Shown here in pieces: positions 40,716 through 52,644 of a DNA stretch of 64,000 bases; the first letter of the stretch is position 1; each line of letters begins with the position of its first letter. A program made the position numbers and the translations under genes. This DNA is from an uncultured Clostridia bacterium (lineage in GTDB: Bacteria > Bacillota > Clostridia > Christensenellales > Aristaeellaceae). Where the stretch lies: contig CAKTUU010000002.1 in the NCBI GenBank assembly GCA_934621505.1, forward strand, positions 62,001 through 126,000. The letters are read 5' to 3'. The notes under the pieces were generated by a model. It worked only from the letters and a program-made list of their open reading frames with translations, was not told the origin of the DNA and did no database searches.

Positions 40716-41513
40716 ATGCGTAACCAACGGCTTCTCCGCGCTTTGGCGTTTGCGCTGGCGATGGTTCTGTGCCTGACCGTATGCGCCGCCGCCATGGCGG
40801 GCGATTACCGCAAGCTGGTCTTTGGCGACCAGAACGACGACGTGCGCGAACTGCAAAACGCCTTAAAGAAAAAGGGCTTCTATTCCGGCGCGGTGGACGG
40901 CACGTTTGGCGCGTCCACCAAAAAGGCCGTGGAGAAATTTCAGGCCTATGTGGGCATCACCGTGGACGGCAAAGCGGGCAACAAAACCCTGACCGCCCTG
41001 TATGAGGGCAAAAGCGCCCTGAACGGCGACGCCGACCGCGAAAAGCTGCACCAGGCGGACGTGGTGGTAAAAAATCCCCGCACGCTGTACTACGGCTGCA
41101 CCGGTTCCCGGGTACGCCAGCTGCAGCGGGCCCTGCACAAGGCGGGCTGCTATAACGGCGCCTACGACGGCAAATACGGCGACCTGACCTATGAGGCTGT
41201 GAAGAAATATCAAACCCAGCGCGGCCTGCATGCCGATGGCATTGCCGGTACCAAAACCCTGAACAGTCTGTATAAAAAGACCAACATCAAGGTTGCCTCC
41301 GGCTTTATTCTGGATATTGGCAGCACCGGGCGGGAGGTAGACCGCATCAACAACCTGCTGCAGGCCTACGGCGCGGCAGGCGGCACCAGCTACACCGAGC
41401 AGACCAAGGAAGCGGTCAAGAACTGGCAGCAGGCAACCGGCAGGGATGTGACCGGCACCATCACCGAATCCCAGTACAATTCCCTGGTTTTGAACCAGAA
41501 CAAAAACAAGTAA
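40716..41513 (+). CDS. Secreted protein with three peptidoglycan-binding modules
   Basis: ATG 40716 follows TAAGGAGGAT. 265 residues with a signal peptide (1-28, ending AAAMA). Three PG_binding_1 repeats follow. Repeat one is LVFGDQNDDVRELQNALKKKGF...GKAGNKTLTALY, repeat two is LYYGCTGSRVRQLQRALHKAGC...IAGTKTLNSLY, and the more diverged third is ILDIGSTGREVDRINNLLQAYG...YNSLVL. No catalytic domain is present. It is probably a wall-attached adaptor or a decoy for other hydrolases. A strong terminator follows. Confidence 0.87.
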   Translation: MRNQRLLRALAFALAMVLCLTVCAAAMAGDYRKLVFGDQNDDVRELQNALKKKGFYSGAVDGTFGASTKKAVEKFQAYVGITVDGKAGNKTLTALYEGKSALNGDADREKLHQADVVVKNPRTLYYGCTGSRVRQLQRALHKAGCYNGAYDGKYGDLTYEAVKKYQTQRGLHADGIAGTKTLNSLYKKTNIKVASGFILDIGSTGREVDRINNLLQAYGAAGGTSYTEQTKEAVKNWQQATGRDVTGTITESQYNSLVLNQNKNK

Positions 41514-41521
41514 ACAAGTCC

Positions 41522-41554
41522 GCCCTCTTTCCCTTTTCGGAAAGAGGGCTTTTG
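41522..41554 (+). terminator. Terminator after the peptidoglycan-binding protein gene
   Basis: Perfect 11-bp stem GCCCTCTTTCC/GGAAAGAGGGC (41522-41532/41539-41549) followed by TTTTG. Confidence 0.9.
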
Positions 41555-41640
41555 ATACCCAAAACCTGTCAAAAACGCCCATTTTAAAAGGATTTGGGCA
41601 TTTGTCCCTCCCTTTCTGCATTATAATAGGTAGAAAGCCC

Positions 41641-41669
41641 TTTTCAAAAAGGCAAAAAAATGTTATACT
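41641..41669 (+). promoter_or_regulatory. Candidate gyrB promoter
   Basis: TTTTCA (41641-41646), 17-base spacer, TATACT (41664-41669). A second TATAAT at 41622-41627 has no -35 at normal spacing. The leader that follows carries an 8-bp hairpin (41680-41715). Confidence 0.6.
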
Positions 41670-41679
41670 AAAGAGGGGT

Positions 41680-43753
<2,074 letters not shown>

Positions 43754-43761
43754 CCGCTTTC

Positions 43762-43947
43762 GTGGGGCTCTGCCCCACACCCCGGCAGGGGCATCATGCC
43801 CCTGCACCCCGCATGTTGCCCCACTTTATTCTCCGTATTTTATCTTTCCCCGCGCGGAACCCCCTTTTCATTACCACCCACCCCAATCGCGACCCGGGAC
43901 CAGGGCTTTCAGCCCTGGACAGGGGTGCAGGGGGTGAATCCCCCTGC
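43762..43947 (+). repeat. Four-palindrome repeat cluster between gyrB and gyrA
   Basis: Four perfect inverted repeats: GTGGGGC-TCT-GCCCCAC (43762-43778), GCAGGGGC-ATCAT-GCCCCTGC (43785-43805), CCAGGGCT-TTC-AGCCCTGG (43900-43918) and GCAGGGGG-TGAAT-CCCCCTGC (43927-43947). The spacing motif ACACCCCGGCAGGGGC...CTGCACCCC resembles the heads of the repeats at 9757, 12450 and 58321. None carries a T run. Confidence 0.8.
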
Positions 43948-43969
43948 TGCAAGGAGTTGATTTTCTTCC

Positions 43970-46501
43970 ATGGCTTCCACCATCAACGATAAACTGATTC
44001 CAATTGACCTGGAACAGGAAATGAAAAAGTCGTTCATCAGCTACGCAATGGCGGTTATCATTAACCGCGCTCTGCCGGATGTGCGCGACGGCCTGAAGCC
44101 CGTCCACCGCCGTATCCTGTACGCCATGAATGAATTGGGCATGACCCCCGATAAGCCCTTCCGTAAAAGCGCCCGTATCGTGGGCGACGTTCTGGGTAAA
44201 TATCACCCCCATGGCGATAGCAGCGTGTATGACGCGATGGTGCGTCTGGCGCAGGATTTTAATATCCGCTATCCCCTGGTGGAAGGGCAGGGCAACTTTG
44301 GCTCGGTAGACGGCGACGGCGCGGCCGCCATGCGTTATACCGAAGCCCGTATGGATAAGCTGACCCTGCACTTGATCGGTGAAATTGATAAAAACACCGT
44401 GGACTTTTACCCCAACTTTGACGAAACCCTGTTGCAGCCCAGCGTCATGCCCAGCCGTTTCCCCAACCTGCTGGTAAACGGCTCCAACGGCATTGCCGTA
44501 GGGATGGCCACCAACATTCCGCCCCATAACCTGGGCGAGGTGATTGACGGCTGCATGTACATGATCGACCACCCGGACTGCACCACCGATGATCTGATGC
44601 AGTTTATCAAGGGCCCGGACTTTCCCACCGGCGGCCTGATTCTGGGGCAAAGCGGCATCCGCGCAGCCTACCATACCGGCCGCGGCCGCATTCTTGTGCG
44701 TGCCAAAACCGAAATTGAAACCATGGGACCCAATCGCAGCCGCATTGTGGTAACGGAAATTCCCTACATGGTCAACAAGGCCAAGCTGGTGGAGAAGATT
44801 GCCGAGCTGGTGCATGAGAAGCGGCTGGACGGCATCTCCGATATTCGGGACGAGAGCGACCGCAAGGGTATGCGTATCGTGATCGAGCTCAAGAAGGACG
44901 TGCATCCCCAGGTGGTGCTCAACTACCTGTATAAGCACACCTCCATGCAGGAAACCTTCGGCGCCAATATGCTGGCCCTGGTCAACGGCGAGCCCAAGGT
45001 GCTGAGCCTGCGGGAAATGCTGTTCCACTACATCGCCCACCAGAAGGACGTGGTCACCCGCCGCACCCAGTACGACCTGGACAAGGCTGAGGCCCGCGCC
45101 CACATTTTGGAGGGCCTGCTGAAGGCCCTGGACCATATTGACGAAATTGTGTCCATCATTCGCTCCAGCCCGGATACCGGCGTGGCCCGCACCAATTTGA
45201 TGGAGCGGTTCGCCTTTTCCGAAAAGCAGGCTCAGGCCATTCTGGACATGCGTCTGGCACGCCTGACCGGTCTGGAAAGGGACAAGCTGCTGGCCGAATA
45301 CGAGGAATTGGAAAAGAACATCGCCTACTTTAAGAGCCTGCTGGCGGACGAGCATCTGCTGATGGGCGTTATCAAGCAGGAAATGGGCGAAATCCGCGAT
45401 AAGTTTGCCGATCCCCGCCGCACCGAGCTGACCGTTCTGGAGGGCGAAATTGACATTGAGGACCTGATTCAGTCCGACGACATGGTGGTTACCATGACCC
45501 ACTTCGGCTATGTCAAGCGTCTGCCCAAGAGCACCTACCGCGCCCAGCACCGGGGCGGCAAGGGCGTAACCGGCATGGCCACCCGTGAGGAGGACTTTGC
45601 CGAGCGCATGATCATCGTAAACACCCACGAGGAGATCATGTTCTTTACCAACAAGGGCCGGGTGTACAACCTGAAGTGCTACCAGATTCCCGAAGCGGGC
45701 CGCACCGCCCGGGGCGTGGCCATTGTCAACCTGCTGCAAATTGCCGGCGATGAAAAGGTTACCGCCATGATTCCCGTTCCCCGCGGGCTGGACGAGCATT
45801 ATCTGGTCATGATGACCCGCAGGGGCATGATCAAGCGCACGCCTTACAGCGAGTTTGCCAACCTGCGCAAGGCCGGTTTGATCGCCATTACCCTGAAGGA
45901 CGACGATGAGCTGTGCTCCGTCAACCTGACGGACGGCAGCATGAGCCTGATCATCGGCAGCCGTCTGGGCCGGGCGCTGCGCATTCACGAAAGCAGCATC
46001 CGCATCATCGGCCGCAGCGGCATGGGCGTACACGCCATGAAGCTGCGTGACGACGACGAGATCATCGACATGAGCCAGATCAGCGACGGACAGCAGATTT
46101 TGGCCATTACCACCAACGGTTACGGCAAGCGCACTGATCCGGAGCAGTTCCGTGAGCAGGGCCGCAACGGCATGGGCATCAAGGCCATTACCCTTACCGA
46201 CAAAACCGGTGAGCTGGCCGCCCAGCTGGCTGTGAACGTGGACGAGGATATTCTGCTGATTACCGATGGCGGCGCGATCATTCGCATGGCCGTGAAGGAT
46301 ATCCGCGAAGCGGGCCGCAGCACCCAGGGTGTGCGCCTGATGCGCCTGGCCGAAGGGTCCAAGATTGTGGGCGTCGCCCGGGCCGAGCAGGAGCCGGACG
46401 AGGATGAGGAATCCGCCGAGGCCATGGAAGCCGCCATCGAGCGCATGGCCGCCGAGGAAGAAAACGTCATCGACGGGTCCGAAAACAGCGACGATATGTA
46501 A
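43970..46501 (+). CDS. gyrA: DNA gyrase subunit A
   Basis: 843 residues. The active-site tyrosine lies in [12 protein letters not shown], and the quinolone region [20 protein letters not shown] keeps the Ser and Asp found in sensitive enzymes. The GyrA box reads [12 protein letters not shown], which identifies gyrase rather than topoisomerase IV. Six beta-pinwheel repeats follow, and the tail is acidic. It forms the A2B2 enzyme with GyrB. ATG 43970 is 14 bases after AAGGAG. Confidence 0.97.
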   Translation: MASTINDKLIPIDLEQEMKKSFISYAMAVIINRALPDVRDGLKPVHRRILYAMNELGMTPDKPFRKSARIVGDVLGKYHPHGDSSVYDAMVRLAQDFNIRYPLVEGQGNFGSVDGDGAAAMRYTEARMDKLTLHLIGEIDKNTVDFYPNFDETLLQPSVMPSRFPNLLVNGSNGIAVGMATNIPPHNLGEVIDGCMYMIDHPDCTTDDLMQFIKGPDFPTGGLILGQSGIRAAYHTGRGRILVRAKTEIETMGPNRSRIVVTEIPYMVNKAKLVEKIAELVHEKRLDGISDIRDESDRKGMRIVIELKKDVHPQVVLNYLYKHTSMQETFGANMLALVNGEPKVLSLREMLFHYIAHQKDVVTRRTQYDLDKAEARAHILEGLLKALDHIDEIVSIIRSSPDTGVARTNLMERFAFSEKQAQAILDMRLARLTGLERDKLLAEYEELEKNIAYFKSLLADEHLLMGVIKQEMGEIRDKFADPRRTELTVLEGEIDIEDLIQSDDMVVTMTHFGYVKRLPKSTYRAQHRGGKGVTGMATREEDFAERMIIVNTHEEIMFFTNKGRVYNLKCYQIPEAGRTARGVAIVNLLQIAGDEKVTAMIPVPRGLDEHYLVMMTRRGMIKRTPYSEFANLRKAGLIAITLKDDDELCSVNLTDGSMSLIIGSRLGRALRIHESSIRIIGRSGMGVHAMKLRDDDEIIDMSQISDGQQILAITTNGYGKRTDPEQFREQGRNGMGIKAITLTDKTGELAAQLAVNVDEDILLITDGGAIIRMAVKDIREAGRSTQGVRLMRLAEGSKIVGVARAEQEPDEDEESAEAMEAAIERMAAEEENVIDGSENSDDM

Positions 46502-46517
46502 AGGGTATTAAGGAATG

Positions 46518-46560
46518 AAAAGCGTCCCACGCATTCGGAAAAAATGCGCGGGACGCTTTT
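46518..46560 (+). terminator. Bidirectional terminator between gyrA and a convergent gene
   Basis: AAAAGCGTCCC-A-CGCATT pairs with AATGCG-CGGGACGCTTTT across 46518-46560 with one bulge, giving T runs on both strands. Confidence 0.88.
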
Positions 46561-46582
46561 GCGGTTTCTATGAATTTTTCCG

Positions 46583-47500
46583 TCACGGCGTCTGATAACC
46601 GTTTCCATTCCATACCAGCGGCTTGCCTGTCTGGGCGGAAAAATACATCCGCCCGAAGCCTTCCTGACCGGCCGTTTCAAAATCTACAGCCCATACCGGC
46701 AGCAGCTGTTTTCCATTCTGGGTAAACAGGGCGTATTCCAGCTGAACCTGGGTAATGGACGCAATGGGGCCTGACTGGCTCATTCCGAGGCTATCCTCAG
46801 CCTTGCCCGCCTCAAGGCTGGCAAGCACGTTTTCCTGAACCGTGGCAAAGGAAACCAGCTCCAGATCGGCTTCCACTTCCTGATAATCATGAAATGGAAC
46901 CAGCGCATACCAGTGATCCCTTCCCCGGTAGTCCAGGGTAAGGCTGTCGCTGGACACCGGCAGACCGTTCAGCCTGGGGGCAAAGCACAATAGAAAGGTT
47001 TGCCCGTTTTCCCAGGTAGCAACCTCCCCAAAATCCAGCGCGTAATCCGCCAGTGTGCGGTCAAACAGGGCGTTTATAACCCCTTCCGCCGTCTGACGGG
47101 CTTCCTGATAGGAAAGGCCCTGAATCTCCGGCACGGTTCGTCCATAACGCCTGCTTTCCTGAAATTTGCCCAGCGACTTGTTTTGCTTTTCCTCCTGCTG
47201 CGGGTCCGCGGGCATGACCAGACTTATGCTGTCGCTTTGGACGGAGCGCACCCCGTAACCGGACAAACGGTCGTTATCCAAGGCGGGGCGCTCGTTCACC
47301 TGATAGCTGGCAACCGTCTGCCCATTATCAGGCAGCAGAATCGCTGCGTCAATCTGAAGGGCCTGGCCTTTCGCCGTGGTGTACGTCTGATGCCAGCCGC
47401 CCGCGGTTTCCTGCCGCAGCGCGTCCAAATGGGATTCCGCGCGGGCGCTGGACAGCAGGCAGACCGCCGCGCACAGCAGCGCCGTCCATGTTTTTTTCAT
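46583..47500 (-). CDS. Secreted protein of unknown function
   Basis: Start at 47500 (MKKTWTALLC), behind AGGAGGAATG. The 305-residue product has a signal peptide (1-21, ending ARA-ES). The mature part is beta-rich: an N-terminal GQALQIDAAILLPDNGQTV segment, a helix YQEARQTAEGVINALFD, and the C-terminal TQVQLEYALFTQNGKQLLPV and MYFSAQTGKPLVWNG, which recalls a PepSY-type end as in the proteins at 1100 and 1705. Function is unknown. It is convergent with gyrA. Confidence 0.62.
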   Translation of the reverse strand: MKKTWTALLCAAVCLLSSARAESHLDALRQETAGGWHQTYTTAKGQALQIDAAILLPDNGQTVASYQVNERPALDNDRLSGYGVRSVQSDSISLVMPADPQQEEKQNKSLGKFQESRRYGRTVPEIQGLSYQEARQTAEGVINALFDRTLADYALDFGEVATWENGQTFLLCFAPRLNGLPVSSDSLTLDYRGRDHWYALVPFHDYQEVEADLELVSFATVQENVLASLEAGKAEDSLGMSQSGPIASITQVQLEYALFTQNGKQLLPVWAVDFETAGQEGFGRMYFSAQTGKPLVWNGNGYQTP

Positions 47501-47581
47501 TGGTTCATTCCTCCTGTCTTTGGTTGCGGATACCAATAAGACGAATCAGCCTGGCAAAAGGTTCTGCCCGGCGGCCATAAC

Positions 47582-47610
47582 TTTACAAAAATCGGGTTTG
47601 GGAGTATCAT
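47582..47610 (+). promoter_or_regulatory. Promoter of the phosphohexomutase-glycosyltransferase-cytoskeletal operon
   Basis: TTTACA (47582-47587), 17-base spacer, TATCAT (47605-47610), 38 bases before ATG 47649. No internal terminator is seen up to 58321. Confidence 0.75.
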
Positions 47611-47648
47611 AGGCGTAGATATCGCCTGATCAAGGAGGTTTCCTCTGC

Positions 47649-49322
47649 ATGAACGCAATGGAAGAAGCCCGGCTGTGGGCTACAGATTTTTATTTTGACG
47701 AGCAAACCCGCATCCAGGCCGGTGAATTGATGAATGACCCGGACCAGTTAGCCGCCGCCTTTGGCAGTGAGCTGGCCTTTGGCACCGGCGGGCTGCGGGG
47801 CATTCTGGGCACGGGCTGCGCCCGCATGAACCGCTATACGGTCGCCCGGGCCACCATGGGGCTGGGGCGCTACCTGCTGGACCATCATCTTTCACGGGGC
47901 GTAGCCATCGCCCATGACAGCCGTCATGGGTCCGAGGAATTTACCGCCGTTACCGCCGGGGTGCTGGCCGCCATGGGCATTCGGGTCTATGTGTTTCCCA
48001 CGCTGGTTCCCACGCCCATGCTCAGCTTTGCCGTGCGCATTTTGCACGCGGACGCCGGGGTGATGATCACCGCCAGCCACAATCCCGCCGTTTATAACGG
48101 CTATAAGGTTTACGGCGCGGATGGCTGCCAAATTACCGATAAAGCCGCGGCGGCCATTACCAGCCGGATTGAATCCGTCCGGTATACCGATCCTGCGCTT
48201 CTGCCCGAGACACAGGCCCGCGGCGCGGGCCTGTGGGTGGATATTGACGATACCGTCAACCGCTGCTTTGCCCAGGCCTGCCTTTTCTGCCGCCCCGATC
48301 CGGAAGTGTGCGCGGACCTGCATGTGGTCTATACCCCGCTGAACGGCACCGGGCTTCTGCCTGTTACCGAGGTGCTGGGGCTGATGCAGGGCGTAACGGT
48401 CAGCCGGGTGCAGGCCCAATGCCCCCCGGATGGAGATTTTCCCACCTGCCCCAAGCCCAACCCGGAACTGGACGAAACCTTGCAGATGGGTCTTCTGCAG
48501 GCCGTGGAGGAACAGGCGGACCTGCTGCTGGCCACCGACCCGGACTGCGACCGGGTGGGCGTTGCCGTGCGCAAGCCTGACGGGACCTACGCCCGCCTCA
48601 GCGGCAACGAGGTGGGGCTGCTGCTGCTGCAATATGTGCTGAAAACCCGCAAAGCCCAGGGTACGCTGCCCGACCATGCCGTAGTGGTCAAAACCATCGT
48701 TACCTCCGACTTGGCCTTCCCCATCGCCAGAACCTATGGCGTAAAGGTCAGGGAGGTGCTTACCGGCTTTAAATACATCGGCGAGGTCATCGGCAAGCTG
48801 GAGGAACAGGGCCGGGAGGGCGATTTTGTCTTTGGCTTTGAGGAAAGCTGCGGCTACCTGTCCGGTACCCATGTGCGGGACAAGGACGGCGTGATGGCCT
48901 GCATGCTGGTGTGCGAAATGGCCCAAAGCTGCAAAGCCATGGGGTCCAGCGTATGGGAGGCCTTGCAGGAACTGTACCGCCACCATGGCTATCTGGGCAC
49001 CCGCCTGATGAATTTTGACATTGCCGGGGCATTGCCCATGCAGCAGATGAACGCCACCATGGCGCGGCTGCGTCGGCAGCCCATCCGCGAACTGGCGGGC
49101 CACGCGGTAACGGAGGTAAGGGACTACCTGACCGGGCTGGACGGTCTGCCCGCCAGTAACGTGCTTGCCTTTGTAGCCGGGCCGGTTAAGGCCATTGTGC
49201 GCCCCTCCGGCACTGAACCCAAGGTGAAGATTTACCTGTCCGCCCAGGCGGACGATTCTGCCGGGGCCGAGGCGCTGCTTACCGCTTTGGAGGCGGATAT
49301 TCACGCCGCCCTGCACGCCTGA
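47649..49322 (+). CDS. Phosphoglucomutase/phosphomannomutase
   Basis: 557 residues, the size of the long alpha-PGM family of Firmicutes (PgcA-like). It interconverts hexose 1- and 6-phosphates. The substrate loops are FGTGGLRGILGTG, MITASHNPAVYNGYKVYG (catalytic Ser), TDPDCDRVGVAV (metal site), FGFEESCGYL (sugar specificity) and VRPSGTEPKVKIY (phosphate site). AAGGAGG lies upstream. It is the first gene of a run of six with gaps of 2 to 21 bases. Confidence 0.93.
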   Translation: MNAMEEARLWATDFYFDEQTRIQAGELMNDPDQLAAAFGSELAFGTGGLRGILGTGCARMNRYTVARATMGLGRYLLDHHLSRGVAIAHDSRHGSEEFTAVTAGVLAAMGIRVYVFPTLVPTPMLSFAVRILHADAGVMITASHNPAVYNGYKVYGADGCQITDKAAAAITSRIESVRYTDPALLPETQARGAGLWVDIDDTVNRCFAQACLFCRPDPEVCADLHVVYTPLNGTGLLPVTEVLGLMQGVTVSRVQAQCPPDGDFPTCPKPNPELDETLQMGLLQAVEEQADLLLATDPDCDRVGVAVRKPDGTYARLSGNEVGLLLLQYVLKTRKAQGTLPDHAVVVKTIVTSDLAFPIARTYGVKVREVLTGFKYIGEVIGKLEEQGREGDFVFGFEESCGYLSGTHVRDKDGVMACMLVCEMAQSCKAMGSSVWEALQELYRHHGYLGTRLMNFDIAGALPMQQMNATMARLRRQPIRELAGHAVTEVRDYLTGLDGLPASNVLAFVAGPVKAIVRPSGTEPKVKIYLSAQADDSAGAEALLTALEADIHAALHA

Positions 49323-49343
49323 ACGAAAGGATTCTCCTGTTCT

Positions 49344-50678
49344 ATGCGCATTGCCCAAATCAATGTGGTGGCTTCCTTAAGCACCGGCCGCATCGCGGTC
49401 CAGCTTTGCCGAATGGCCGGTCAGGCCGGACACAAGGCGCTGCTGTGCTATTCCCGGGATACGGCCCCAACCGATATTGCCAGCTACAAAATCGGCGGCA
49501 AAATCAGCCTGGCCACCCATCTGGCCCTGTCCCGGCTGACGGACCGCTCCGGCTTCTTCAGCCGCCACGCCACCCAAAAGCTGGTTCGCCAGCTGGAATT
49601 GTACCAGCCGGATCTGGTGCATCTGCATAACCTGCACGGCTATTACCTGCACCTGCCCACCCTGTTTGCCTACCTGAAAAGCCACGACCTGCCCGTGGTA
49701 TGGACGCTGCACGACTGCTGGGCGTTTACCGGCCATTGCGCCTACTACACCATGGCCCAGGGCGCTCAGCCTCTGGACGGCAGGCGCCGCCGGGCGCGGC
49801 AGACGGCTCTGGGCTGCGACCGTTGGCAGGATGGCTGCGGCGGCTGTCCCCGGCGGGGCAGTTATCCCGCCAGCTGGTTTTTGGACCAAAGCGCCCGCAA
49901 CTGGCGGGATAAACGCGACCTGTTTACCGGGCTTCCCCATATGGTGCTGGTCACCCCCAGCGACTGGCTGCGGGATCAGGTGCTGCAGTCCTTTTTGAAA
50001 GACTACCCTGTTTACACCCTGCCCAACGGGTTGGATACCGCTGCCTTTCAGCCCTGTCAGGACGAGGCCTTTATGCGGGATATCGTGCGTTACTACGGTC
50101 TGGAGCAGACCGGCGGGCGCAAGCTGGTGCTGAGCGCCGCCGCCGTGTGGGACGAGCGTAAGGGATTGGACGATCTGATTGATTTATCCAGGGCGCTGGG
50201 GCCGGATTATTGCGTGGCTGCCGTGGGTCTGGATGAATACCAGATCGCCTCCCTGCCCAAAAACACGGTGCTGGGACTGAAGCGCACCGGCAACCTGCGG
50301 GATTTGTGCGCCCTGTACACCGCCGCGGACGTGTATGTATCCGCCAGCCATGAGGAAACCATGGGCATGACCCTGCTGGAAGCCCTGGCCTGCGGCACGC
50401 AGGTGCTTTGCTATGACGCTACGGCCCTGCCGGAAATTGTCACCGATCAGGTGGGCGAGGTGGTTCCCCTGGGCGATATCGCCGCCCTGGCGGACGGCGT
50501 GCGCCGCCTGTGCGCCGCCCCCATGGACGCGTCCGCCTGCCGCGCCCGGGCCGCTGAATTTGACGCGGACAAGCGTTTTTCCGCCTACCTGCGGCTGTAT
50601 GAAAACATGTACCGCCATAGTCCCGCCTATGCGCAGGCACTGGCCCGCGCCCGGCGGAAGGATGAATCGGAGGAGTAA
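49344..50678 (+). CDS. Family 4 glycosyltransferase
   Basis: 444 residues with a GT-B fold. The N-terminal acceptor domain opens at MRIAQINVVASLSTGRIAVQL; LVHLHNLHGYYLH and WTLHDCWAFTGHC match colanic-acid WcaC-like enzymes. The C-terminal donor domain has AAVWDERKGLDDLIDL, the E-x7-E segment ASHEETMGMTLLEALACG, and ALPEIV. An insert RRRARQTALGCDRWQDGCGGC carries clustered cysteines that may bind metal. It starts 21 bases after the phosphohexomutase and ends two bases before the lipoprotein gene, so a polysaccharide or glycolipid link to the downstream system is plausible. Confidence 0.87.
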   Translation: MRIAQINVVASLSTGRIAVQLCRMAGQAGHKALLCYSRDTAPTDIASYKIGGKISLATHLALSRLTDRSGFFSRHATQKLVRQLELYQPDLVHLHNLHGYYLHLPTLFAYLKSHDLPVVWTLHDCWAFTGHCAYYTMAQGAQPLDGRRRRARQTALGCDRWQDGCGGCPRRGSYPASWFLDQSARNWRDKRDLFTGLPHMVLVTPSDWLRDQVLQSFLKDYPVYTLPNGLDTAAFQPCQDEAFMRDIVRYYGLEQTGGRKLVLSAAAVWDERKGLDDLIDLSRALGPDYCVAAVGLDEYQIASLPKNTVLGLKRTGNLRDLCALYTAADVYVSASHEETMGMTLLEALACGTQVLCYDATALPEIVTDQVGEVVPLGDIAALADGVRRLCAAPMDASACRARAAEFDADKRFSAYLRLYENMYRHSPAYAQALARARRKDESEE

Positions 50679-50680
50679 CC

Positions 50681-52630
50681 ATGCGTAGGCTTCTGGCACT
50701 GCTGCTGCTTTGCTGCCTGCTGCTGACCGGCTGCGGCGGCGCGGACGTCCTGCCGGACCTGCGCCTGCTGGAACCTATTTCCTATCAGGAGGAACCGCGG
50801 CCAACGGAACAGACGGCGGCGCAAAATCCGTCCACCCAGGTGGATATATGGCTGGACGCCAGCCAGACCATGGGCGGAATCAATACCTGCGGGGACAGTC
50901 TGTACCCCCATTCCAGCCGAAAATACCGGGAGGGCGGCTTTCATTACCGGTTTGAAAATACGGTGGGCTGGTACGAAACCCTGCTGCGCTGCATGCTCGC
51001 ATCGGCGGAGGAAGCCCGGGTGCGGCTTTTGCGCTATGGGAACGAACGCCTGCCGGACGCATACCTGACGGCGCAGGGTCTGCCCGCCAACGCTTCCGTG
51101 CGGCGGGATATGCTCACTTTGGCCATTGATCCCATACCCACGGTGTTTTCCTCCTTTTCCGGGGAACGGATGGACGACAGCCTGTACGCCCTTGCCTCGC
51201 CCCTGATGAAAGGGCTTGTAAACGGGGTGGACGTTTCTCTGCTGGAAAATCCCTCTCTGGCGGAAACCATGGCCGCCGCGCTGGATGAACAGATCGCCGC
51301 CATTCAGGCTGGAAGCGACCCTGCCCTGACCGCGCTGCAAAATGATACGGATTATCCCCTGCTGTACGCGCTGGAAAATATCGACCTGAGCCGTCTGTCC
51401 GTCATTACCTGCGACCCGGCTTCCATTCGCCGCCTGACGGAGATGGACCGCTCCGGGCAAACCGTTCCCCTGCTGCGGGACCTGTTTCAGCGGGTGTTTG
51501 ACGCGAATGGCTGCGTGGGCCTATACGCCTTTACCCTGGACTATCTGGGGCAGGTCAGCAGCTTTGCCACGGTGGATTTGGCCGAACCCCTGATCTGGGG
51601 CCAGCTGAAATACGATGGCAACCTGCATCAGCCTGTCGCCGCTATGCCCATGCCCCGTACCCTGCTGACGCTGGTAATCGGCCAGCCGCAGCAGGTGCAG
51701 GCCTTTACGGACCGGCTCAACGCCCAAATGGCCGCCGCGCCCGCCTTGCAGGAGCTTCGCGGCCCCCAGAAGGGCGAACTGGTTTATACCCTGAACGGGC
51801 AGACCGTAACCCGGCAGCCCTTTGGCTTCCAGTGGGAATATACCTGCATTCAGCGGCCCGGTATGGGCTACTACACCCAGCATACCGATGGAGCGGCGGT
51901 TCAGACGGACCGGGGCGGCGTTACCCGAAGCGGCAGCCTGCAAACCGTATCCATTCCCCAGAAGGGAACCTCCACCCTGACCCTGACCGTGCCGCTGGAG
52001 GCCCTGCCCCAGGGCGTAAACGCCGACTTCAGCCGTCTGTCCAACCTGACCGTTACCGTGCAGGACGCTTTGACCCTGACCCAGGTGGTTCCCAGCGGAA
52101 CGCAAATTCCCGACGGGGCCCAGTCCATCGCCCTGCGGGACAAGCTGTACCTGTTTACCCGCCAGCAGGGCCTTTCCACCGCCGCCTTTGGGATTCAAAA
52201 CGCGGCTTCCGACGGACATACGCTGCAAATCACCCTGACAGCGAATGCGGACCAGCTAAGCCCCGGCTACTACCGGCTGTGCCTGAAGGCGGATTATGCC
52301 GCCGAACAGGTGGAATGGCAAACGCCGGATTGGGTCAGCCGCCTGAACGCCAGCTTTACCAACGAGCAGCGGTCGGTCTGGGTCAATTTCAGCCGGTTGA
52401 TTCACCGGTACGAGCAGGGCAGCTCCACGGTGCCCCGCCAATTCCAGCACGCCTGGGGCGCCGCTACGGACCGCCTGTACCACGGCGAATCCGTGCCCGA
52501 TATTCCCCCGCTGATGAACGCCCCGGGGCTGAAGGGTCTGCTGGAGCAGATACAGCAGGCCGCCTCCCAGGAGGAAAGTCCTTTCCTGCGCTATGTGTTT
52601 GATGTTTTTGTAACCAACGACCCGCAATAA
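50681..52630 (+). CDS. Large lipoprotein with VWA-like metal-site motif
   Basis: 649 residues. A lipobox LTG-C18 predicts attachment to the outer face of the membrane. VDIWLDASQTM (D59-x-S61-x-T63) right after the linker looks like the DxSxS/T start of a von Willebrand factor A MIDAS site, followed by helix and strand alternation to about residue 310 (FTLDYLGQV). The rest (about 330-649) is beta-rich, ending in helical segments. I do not recognise the full domain order. The gene starts two bases after the GT4 gene and 14 before the four-TM gene, within the operon that encodes tubulin- and actin-like proteins. Confidence 0.7.
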   Translation: MRRLLALLLLCCLLLTGCGGADVLPDLRLLEPISYQEEPRPTEQTAAQNPSTQVDIWLDASQTMGGINTCGDSLYPHSSRKYREGGFHYRFENTVGWYETLLRCMLASAEEARVRLLRYGNERLPDAYLTAQGLPANASVRRDMLTLAIDPIPTVFSSFSGERMDDSLYALASPLMKGLVNGVDVSLLENPSLAETMAAALDEQIAAIQAGSDPALTALQNDTDYPLLYALENIDLSRLSVITCDPASIRRLTEMDRSGQTVPLLRDLFQRVFDANGCVGLYAFTLDYLGQVSSFATVDLAEPLIWGQLKYDGNLHQPVAAMPMPRTLLTLVIGQPQQVQAFTDRLNAQMAAAPALQELRGPQKGELVYTLNGQTVTRQPFGFQWEYTCIQRPGMGYYTQHTDGAAVQTDRGGVTRSGSLQTVSIPQKGTSTLTLTVPLEALPQGVNADFSRLSNLTVTVQDALTLTQVVPSGTQIPDGAQSIALRDKLYLFTRQQGLSTAAFGIQNAASDGHTLQITLTANADQLSPGYYRLCLKADYAAEQVEWQTPDWVSRLNASFTNEQRSVWVNFSRLIHRYEQGSSTVPRQFQHAWGAATDRLYHGESVPDIPPLMNAPGLKGLLEQIQQAASQEESPFLRYVFDVFVTNDPQ

Positions 52631-52644
52631 GGGGGCTGTCTTTT

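Noticed and set aside
43871..46033. A 720-codon minus-strand frame opposite gyrA (and 41837-43360 opposite gyrB)
   Set aside because: Shadows of intact gyrase genes; no ribosome binding sites or motifs.
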